35,802 bases of DNA from Pseudodesulfovibrio sp. (lineage in GTDB: Bacteria; Desulfobacterota; Desulfovibrionia; Desulfovibrionales; Desulfovibrionaceae): positions 1-35,802 of the forward strand of contig JAFLJW010000404.1 in assembly GCA_022712815.1 (NCBI GenBank), in the 5' to 3' direction. The notes below the pieces were generated by a model. It searched no databases and was not told the DNA's origin. It saw nothing but the letters and a program-made list of their open reading frames with translations. The position numbers were made by a program, and so were the translations under genes. How positions within the stretch are numbered: position 1 is the stretch's first letter; every line of letters begins with the position of its first letter. This document shows positions 30,701 to 35,802 of the stretch, in pieces.

Positions 30701-31683
30701 TCCAGCAACTTGAGCCGATACTGACAGTCTCTCCCCCCCCACATGTCCATTGTGGGCGGTCCATAAAAGGCTACATGTCCGAGACCCTTATGGCACTCTT
30801 GCCCGCCGTGGTCATGGCAATCTACATCTTCGGCATTGATGCACTCAGAGTCATGGCCCTTGCATGCACTGTGGCCGTGATCACCGAGACCATCTGTAGC
30901 AAGCTCATGAAACGCGAACAAGCCATCGACGATTTCAGCGCGTTGCTTACCGGATTGCTCTTCGCCTTCCTGCTCCCGGCCTCTTCCCCATGGTGGCTGG
31001 TGACCATCGGCGCAGCTTCAGCCATTTTCCTCGGCAAGATGATCTTTGGCGGTCTGGGAGCCAACCCGCTCAGCTCTCCCCTCGTGGGCTGGGCAATTTG
31101 CCGCATATCATGGGGCGGATTCATGGACACCAACGCAACCATGCTGACATCCAGTCTCGCGGCACCGTTGCAGCAGTTGAAATATTTCGGCCTCCAGTCC
31201 ATTCAATCCATTCAATCATCAAGCCTGATTCTGGGCGAACAACTCGGTGGACTGGGTGAAGTCCAGATTGCCGCCCTGCTGGCCGGTGGTGTATTTCTGC
31301 TCATCCGCCGCCACATCAGATGGGAAATCCCGACCGGATTCATCGCAGGAATCCTGGTCACAGCCTGGATATACCAACTGATCGATCCGACCACATATGC
31401 ATCGCCTCTGTTCCATCTTCTGGCTGGCGGTACACTCTTCGGAGCCTTTTTCCTTGCTACCGACCCGGCATCCTCACCCATCGGATGCATCCCGTCCGTC
31501 CTGTTCGGACTGACTGCCGGGGCCATGGTTATTATCATTCGCGTATATGGCATCTATCCGGACGGCGTTCCGTTCGCCATACTGCTGACAAACCTGTTCA
31601 CACCGCTGTTTGACCGCATCCGCCCAAAACCGTTTGGCGGTCCTCACAAACTCATGCAGAAAGGTATGGAGGACGCAACATGA
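30697..31683 (+). CDS. rnfD: RnfD membrane subunit with altered flavin-attachment site
   Basis: The 328-residue membrane protein has about nine hydrophobic segments and the RnfD/NqrB pattern: IDDFSALLTGLLFAFLLP (77-94) and the C-terminal FHLLAGGTLFGAFFLATDP. RnfD normally carries covalent FMN on a Thr in a motif ending ATPL; here the corresponding residues read LAAPL (154-158), with Ala156 (GCA) in place of Thr. Covalent attachment at that position would be impossible. It overlaps rnfC by 4 bp (ATGA) and rnfG by 4 bp, indicating tight translational coupling. The rest of the protein appears intact. Confidence 0.92.
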   Translation: MIQQLEPILTVSPPPHVHCGRSIKGYMSETLMALLPAVVMAIYIFGIDALRVMALACTVAVITETICSKLMKREQAIDDFSALLTGLLFAFLLPASSPWWLVTIGAASAIFLGKMIFGGLGANPLSSPLVGWAICRISWGGFMDTNATMLTSSLAAPLQQLKYFGLQSIQSIQSSSLILGEQLGGLGEVQIAALLAGGVFLLIRRHIRWEIPTGFIAGILVTAWIYQLIDPTTYASPLFHLLAGGTLFGAFFLATDPASSPIGCIPSVLFGLTAGAMVIIIRVYGIYPDGVPFAILLTNLFTPLFDRIRPKPFGGPHKLMQKGMEDAT

Positions 31684-32258
31684 GAGAAATGCTGCGGATG
31701 ATCTTCGTCCTCTCCCTGATCTGCGGCCTGTCCGGCCTGACCCTCGCCACAGTGCGTCAGGCCACCAGCGAGCGTATTGAAGAGCAGGTCATGACCTTTG
31801 TGCAAGGGCCAGCCCTTGAACAGATTTTCAGCGATCATGACAATAACCCGGTCAAAGACCGTAGAATTTTCAATTTACCAAACGGCCCTGTAACGGTCTT
31901 TCCGGCCCTGAAAGACGGCAAGCTCACAGGTGTGGCCATCGAAACCTTTGGCAAGGGCTACGGCGGCAACATCGGCGTCATGGTCGGATTCACCACCGAT
32001 GGCAGCAAGCTGGAAGGCATTGGCATCACCACCATGAAGGAAACACCCGGTCTGGGTGCCCGCCTTGTCGAACCTCAATACCGCGACCAGTTCAAGGGCC
32101 ACTCCACAGACAAGATCGCCCTGAAAAAACAAGGCGGCGACATCGCTGCCATCTCCGGGGCGACCATCTCATCCACCGGCTCGGTGGCTGCGGTCAATGA
32201 TGCACTTAAGATATTCAATCAAATCAAGGACAAGCTCCCCACTGCCTGGGGTTCCTAG
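31680..32258 (+). CDS. rnfG: RnfG flavin-binding subunit
   Basis: The 192-residue protein has one N-terminal membrane helix (about 7-26) and a periplasmic FMN-binding domain ending with ISGATISSTGSV, where the Thr of SGAT is the expected covalent FMN site attached by ApbE. The segment KETPGLGARLVEP is also typical. Unlike RnfD, its flavin threonine is intact. No apbE gene follows the operon in this window. It overlaps rnfD by 4 bp and ends 9 bp before rnfE. Confidence 0.94.
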   Translation: MREMLRMIFVLSLICGLSGLTLATVRQATSERIEEQVMTFVQGPALEQIFSDHDNNPVKDRRIFNLPNGPVTVFPALKDGKLTGVAIETFGKGYGGNIGVMVGFTTDGSKLEGIGITTMKETPGLGARLVEPQYRDQFKGHSTDKIALKKQGGDIAAISGATISSTGSVAAVNDALKIFNQIKDKLPTAWGS

Positions 32259-32267
32259 GATACGACT

Positions 32268-32945
32268 ATGAGCAGATTGTGGAAAGAATTCTCGAAAGGT
32301 CTCTGGAAAGACCTGCCCCCGTTCAAGCTGGTGCTCGGCCTCTGCCCGGTGCTGGCAGTGACAAAGACCGCTGACAACGGCCTTGGCATGGGACTGGCAG
32401 TCATCTTCGTCCTGACCATGTCCAACATGCTGGTTTCGATGATACGCAAACTCATCCCCACCAAGGTCCGCATCGCCTGCTTCATCGTGGTCGCCGCATC
32501 GCTGGTTGTCTGCGTCGAGCTTCTCATGCAGGCCTATGCATACCCGCTCTATCTGCAACTCGGAATTTTCGTCCCGCTCATCGTGGTCAACTGCATCATC
32601 CTGGGCCGGGCCGAGGCCTTTGCCTCCAAGAACCCGGTCTATCTGGCCGTGGCCGACGGACTCGGCATGGGCATTGGCTTTACCATCTCCCTGACCTTTC
32701 TCGGTTCCATCCGTGAACTTTTCGGATACGGCACATTGTTCGGCACGCAGATCATGGGCGACTGGTTCCAGCCCGTCACCTTCATGGTCGAGGCCCCCGG
32801 CGCATTCGTCTGTCTTGGCCTCATCCTGGCCGGAATGAATGCCCTGACCAACTGGCAGCGCAAGAGCAAGGGACTGGAAGCCATTGAGGGACCGGTTCAC
32901 GATTGCAAGACGTGTGGCATGTGCGCCACCAAGCCGGGAGCATAA
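32268..32945 (+). CDS. rnfE: RnfE membrane subunit with C-terminal Cys motif
   Basis: The 225-residue membrane protein has six hydrophobic segments and the RnfE/NqrD pattern LPPFKLVLGLCPVLAVT near the start and VNCIILGRAEAFA in the middle. RnfE and RnfA share a symmetric fold and hold an Fe-S centre between their conserved cysteines (Cys26 and Cys108 here). The C-terminus carries an extra hydrophilic tail ending DCKTCGMCATKPGA, a CxxCxxC arrangement not part of the core fold. It lies between rnfG and rnfA in the operon with small gaps. Confidence 0.93.
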   Translation: MSRLWKEFSKGLWKDLPPFKLVLGLCPVLAVTKTADNGLGMGLAVIFVLTMSNMLVSMIRKLIPTKVRIACFIVVAASLVVCVELLMQAYAYPLYLQLGIFVPLIVVNCIILGRAEAFASKNPVYLAVADGLGMGIGFTISLTFLGSIRELFGYGTLFGTQIMGDWFQPVTFMVEAPGAFVCLGLILAGMNALTNWQRKSKGLEAIEGPVHDCKTCGMCATKPGA

Positions 32946-32954
32946 GGGAACGTC

Positions 32955-33530
32955 ATGGATTATTTCGTACTCGTCATAGCCGCCATATTCGTCAACAACA
33001 TCGTGTTGGCGCAATATCTGGGCAACTGCCCGTTCGTTGGCACATCCAAGGAATCAAGCGTGGCCATGGGCATGGGGCTGGCCGTTGTTTTTGTTGCGAC
33101 CCTGGCCGCGGTCATTACCTGGTGCGTCCAGAAATTCCTGCTGGCCCCCAACAATCTTGGATATCTCCAGACCATCACATTCATTCTGGTCATTGCCGCA
33201 CTGGTCCAATTCGTCGAGATGTTCCTGAAAAAAGTCATACCGCCGCTCTATAAATCTCTGGGTATCTTCCTGCCCCTGATCACCACCAACTGTGCGGTGC
33301 TCGGTATCGCCATCATCTGCCAGCGCGAAGAATTCACACTGATCGAAACCATCTTGTTTTCCATTGCATCCGGTGTTGGTTTCCTGCTCGCCCTCGTGGT
33401 CCTTGCCAGCATCCGGGAACGACTCGATCTGGCGCATGTCCCTGTCAGCCTCAAGGGAACTCCACTGGCATTGATTCTGGCCGGACTCATGTCCCTTGCA
33501 TTCTTCGCCTTCAAAGGCATGGCCTCTTAG
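32955..33530 (+). CDS. rnfA: RnfA membrane subunit
   Basis: The 191-residue membrane protein has six hydrophobic segments with the RnfA/NqrE motifs NNIVLAQYLGNCPFVG (15-30) and ITTNCAVLGIAI (about 112-123), whose cysteines form the intramembrane iron-sulfur site together with RnfE. Normal length. It begins 9 bp after rnfE with AAGGGA upstream and ends 6 bp before rnfB. Confidence 0.95.
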   Translation: MDYFVLVIAAIFVNNIVLAQYLGNCPFVGTSKESSVAMGMGLAVVFVATLAAVITWCVQKFLLAPNNLGYLQTITFILVIAALVQFVEMFLKKVIPPLYKSLGIFLPLITTNCAVLGIAIICQREEFTLIETILFSIASGVGFLLALVVLASIRERLDLAHVPVSLKGTPLALILAGLMSLAFFAFKGMAS

Positions 33531-33536
33531 GAGTTT

Positions 33537-35648
33537 ATGGATATGATCACTGCATCGGTACTCATCCTTCTCGGCATCGGATTCACGGCGGCTGTCATTC
33601 TGGCCGTGGCATCCAAGGTGCTCTATGTCTATGAAGATCCCCGCATCGCCGAAGTGGAAAGCGTGCTGGCCGGAGCCAACTGCGGCGGTTGCGGATATCC
33701 CGGTTGCGCCGGAGCCGCCCAAGGTGTTGTCGAGGGCAAGGCCGGAGCCACGGTCTGCGTCATCGGCGGCGAAGAAGTCGCCACAAATGTGGCGGCAATC
33801 ATGGGCCTTGAATTTTCGACCATGGAAAAACAAATCGCCTTTGTGGATTGTACCGGCGGAACCCGTGCCGAAGATGCCTATATTTATGAAGGAGCGAAAG
33901 ACTGCCGCGCACAGCACTTGCTGTACAACGGTTCAAAGCTATGCCCTGAGGGATGCCTCGGCTACGGCACCTGCGTTGGAGCATGTCAGTTCGGAGCCAT
34001 CGAAATGGGTCCCAACGGCTACCCGGTAGTCGATCCCGACCTCTGCACCGCTTGCGGCGGCTGCGCACAAGTCTGCCCACGCGGTGTCATCACCATCTGG
34101 GGCATGTCCGCCCGGATCACGCATCTTAACGAAACCACCGACTGCCTTGCCCCGTGCCGCCAACGCTGCCCCGGGCAGATCAATATCCCCCGCTACATCG
34201 AACAGACGTCTCGCGGCGACTATGCCGGAGCACTCGAAACCATCCGCGAACGAATTCCCATGCCCCTGTCCATTGGCCGCATTTGCCCGCATCCCTGCGA
34301 GGACGTCTGCCGCCGTGATCATGTGGATGAGTCAGTCGGCATCAATATGATCAAACGCTTTGTTGCCGATTGGGAAATGAACTCCGGTGAACGGCTGCCA
34401 ATTTCATGCGCACCGGATACCGGCCGCAAAATCGCGGTTGTCGGCGGTGGTCCGGCCGGACTCTCCTGCGCCTTTTTCCTGCGCCGCCTCGGACACAGCC
34501 CGACTATCTTTGAATCCATGCCCAAACTGGGCGGTCAGCTCAGGTACGGCATACCCGAATACCGCCTGCCAAAGGCTGTTCTGGATTGGGAAATAGAAGG
34601 TATCCTGAATCTCGGTATCGACGTGGTGTATGAAAAATCCTTTGGCATCGACTACGATCTCGACTCCCTGAATACAGACGGATTCGAGGCTACCTTCCTC
34701 GGCATCGGCGCATGGATGAACATGACCCTCCGCATCGACAAAGAGGACGCCGAAGGTGTTGAAACCGGAACAGAATTCCTGACCAAGGTTGGTCTTGGAA
34801 TTGATACGGGCATAGGCAAAAAAGTCGTTGTCATCGGCGGCGGAAATACCGCCATCGACACAGCGCGTACCAGTGTTCGCCTGGGGTCGCATGTGACACT
34901 CATGTACCGCCGGACCAGAAACGAAATGCCCGCCAACATGGAAGAGATCCTTGCCGCAGAGGAAGAAAACGTAAACTACCTCTACCTCGCGGCCCCGACC
35001 AGAGTCATCACCGATGACTCCAACAAGGTCACCCATATCGAATACATCAAGATGGAATTGGGAGAGCCTGATGCCTCGGGCAGACGCAGTCCTAAGCCCA
35101 TCGAAGGCTCAGAGACGCTTCTCGAAGCAGACAGCATCTACACGGCCATCGGTCAAAAACCTGAGCTTTCCTGTCTGTATGATGAATCCGGCTCTTGCTC
35201 TCTCAAAGAAACCAAATGGCGCACACTGGACGCCAACCCGGACACGCTCCAGACCGCACTGCCCAATGTCTTTACCGGCGGAGACATGCACACCGGCCCA
35301 TCTCTTGTCATCACCGCCCTTGGCGAAGGCAGAAAGGCGGCCCGGTCCATCCACCAGTACCTGAATGAAGACCAGCCATATGTATCGCACAAGACACAGC
35401 GGGAAATGATTCCGTACACGATGTTCACCCATGTTCCCGATGTCGGACTTCGGACCAGATCAAAAATGCCAGATCTCGTGGAATGTGACGAGCGAATCTG
35501 CACTTTCAAGGAAGTCGAAGGCGCACTGAACGCCGAAGAAGCCAAGCACGAGACATGCCGATGCCTCCGCTGCGGACTAACATGCTACAACCGCGATATG
35601 GTTGACGGGCAGGAGTGCGTGAGTGAGGAGTGCGTTAAAAATCCATAA
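33537..35648 (+). CDS. rnfB: RnfB fused to a GltD-type FAD/NAD(P) oxidoreductase
   Basis: The 703-residue protein joins two modules. Residues 1-190 are RnfB: a membrane helix (about 5-27), a four-Cys [4Fe-4S] site (Cys49, 52, 57, 74) and two ferredoxin-type sites (Cys136/140/146/150 and Cys170/173/176/180). Residues about 195-615 match the glutamate synthase small subunit/NfnB family: CLAPCRQRCPGQ (203-214), Cys250/254/258, an FAD site GGGPAG (303-308), an NAD(P) site GGGNTAIDTA (434-443) and a final GGD FAD motif (581-583). The C-terminus adds further cysteines (CRCLRCGLTC, 674-683). The reading frame is continuous, so this is a true fusion. It probably exchanges electrons between NAD(P)H, flavin and ferredoxin at the cytoplasmic face. 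Confidence 0.93.
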   Translation: MDMITASVLILLGIGFTAAVILAVASKVLYVYEDPRIAEVESVLAGANCGGCGYPGCAGAAQGVVEGKAGATVCVIGGEEVATNVAAIMGLEFSTMEKQIAFVDCTGGTRAEDAYIYEGAKDCRAQHLLYNGSKLCPEGCLGYGTCVGACQFGAIEMGPNGYPVVDPDLCTACGGCAQVCPRGVITIWGMSARITHLNETTDCLAPCRQRCPGQINIPRYIEQTSRGDYAGALETIRERIPMPLSIGRICPHPCEDVCRRDHVDESVGINMIKRFVADWEMNSGERLPISCAPDTGRKIAVVGGGPAGLSCAFFLRRLGHSPTIFESMPKLGGQLRYGIPEYRLPKAVLDWEIEGILNLGIDVVYEKSFGIDYDLDSLNTDGFEATFLGIGAWMNMTLRIDKEDAEGVETGTEFLTKVGLGIDTGIGKKVVVIGGGNTAIDTARTSVRLGSHVTLMYRRTRNEMPANMEEILAAEEENVNYLYLAAPTRVITDDSNKVTHIEYIKMELGEPDASGRRSPKPIEGSETLLEADSIYTAIGQKPELSCLYDESGSCSLKETKWRTLDANPDTLQTALPNVFTGGDMHTGPSLVITALGEGRKAARSIHQYLNEDQPYVSHKTQREMIPYTMFTHVPDVGLRTRSKMPDLVECDERICTFKEVEGALNAEEAKHETCRCLRCGLTCYNRDMVDGQECVSEECVKNP

Positions 35649-35654
35649 AAAGAC

Positions 35655-35683
35655 TTGCAAACAGAAAGCCTTGCCGATATATC
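35655..35683 (+). promoter_or_regulatory. Possible promoter of tRNA-Val
   Basis: TTGCAA (35655-35660), a 17-bp spacer and TATATC (35678-35683) lie 40 bp before the tRNA, a reasonable distance for a tRNA promoter. The -10 box is moderate. Confidence 0.45.
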
Positions 35684-35722
35684 TTTTTTCCCTTCGGGTG
35701 CAAGCCTCAAGGGAGACCACAA

Positions 35723-35798
35723 GGTCGGTTAGCTCAGTTGGGAGAGCACCGCATTCACACTGCGGGGGTCGTTGGTTCAAGCCCAATACCGACCACCA
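35723..35798 (+). tRNA. tRNA-Val (anticodon CAC)
   Basis: The 76-nt gene folds as a full cloverleaf. The 7-bp acceptor stem GGTCGGT/ACCGACC is perfect; the D-arm is GCTC-AGTTGGGA-GAGC; the anticodon stem CCGCA/TGCGG holds loop TTCACAC with anticodon CAC; the T-arm is GTTGG-TTCAAGC-CCAAT. The CCA end is encoded (35796-35798). Confidence 0.95.
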
Positions 35799-35802
35799 AA
35801 AG

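Noticed and set aside
33054-33917. 287-codon leftward ORF opposite rnfA/rnfB
   Set aside because: His/Asp/Gly-rich product typical of antisense frames over GC-rich membrane genes.
1-35802. CRISPR arrays, insertion sequences or prophage
   Set aside because: No regularly spaced direct repeats, transposase, integrase or phage structural genes were seen on reading both strands.

Overview
The window looks like chromosomal DNA of a Desulfovibrio/Pseudodesulfovibrio-type sulfate-reducing deltaproteobacterium. The main reasons are a dsrC gene with its two C-terminal cysteines, an Rnf operon headed by a ten-haem cytochrome c, a flagellar operon, and candidate sigma-54 promoters. Genus-level placement is inference; no search was run. 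Coding density is high, and no intact transposase, phage gene or CRISPR array was seen.

Layout. (1) 1-4630: the 3' end of hisF and its terminator, a palindromic repeat-like element, the leftward set DUF4340-rpoZ-dnaJ-moaC, then a rightward TtcA-type PP-loop gene. (2) 4693-5598: a membrane-anchored M23 peptidase with its own promoter and terminator. (3) 5753-15239: a compact flagellar operon, fliR-flhB-flhA-flhF-flhG-fliA-cheY-fliL, followed by three little-known genes, two of which resemble SwrB/DUF6115 and a minimal FliK. It ends at a bidirectional terminator. (4) 15297-24141, all leftward: a receiver protein, a Tim44-like protein, a methyltransferase and a YcaO-TPR protein; dsrC, rpmE and DUF1385-prfA-prmC with separate promoters; and lpxC, which has a near-perfect sigma-54 promoter with two upstream inverted repeats. 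(5) 24342-28536: small membrane (SHOCT-like), HD-domain, receiver-TPR, fatty-acid-hydroxylase-family, PilZ and hypothetical genes, plus a C-terminal scrap of a thioredoxin reductase gene. (6) 28738-35648: decahaem cytochrome-rnfCDGEAB. (7) 35723-35798: tRNA-Val(CAC).

Most interesting system. The Rnf complex looks rewired. RnfC keeps its two [4Fe-4S] motifs but lacks a recognisable glycine-rich NADH/FMN motif and the ECEP motif. RnfB is fused to a complete GltD-type FAD/NAD(P) oxidoreductase. RnfD has Ala where the flavin-carrying Thr is expected, RnfE ends in an extra CxxCxxC tail, and the operon begins with a decahaem cytochrome. Together these suggest that nucleotide chemistry has moved from RnfC to RnfB and that cytochrome c/quinone electrons enter at the periplasmic face. 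Two other points stand out: lpxC under apparent sigma-54 control beside the flagellar operon, and a YcaO-TPR/methyltransferase pair directly upstream of dsrC.
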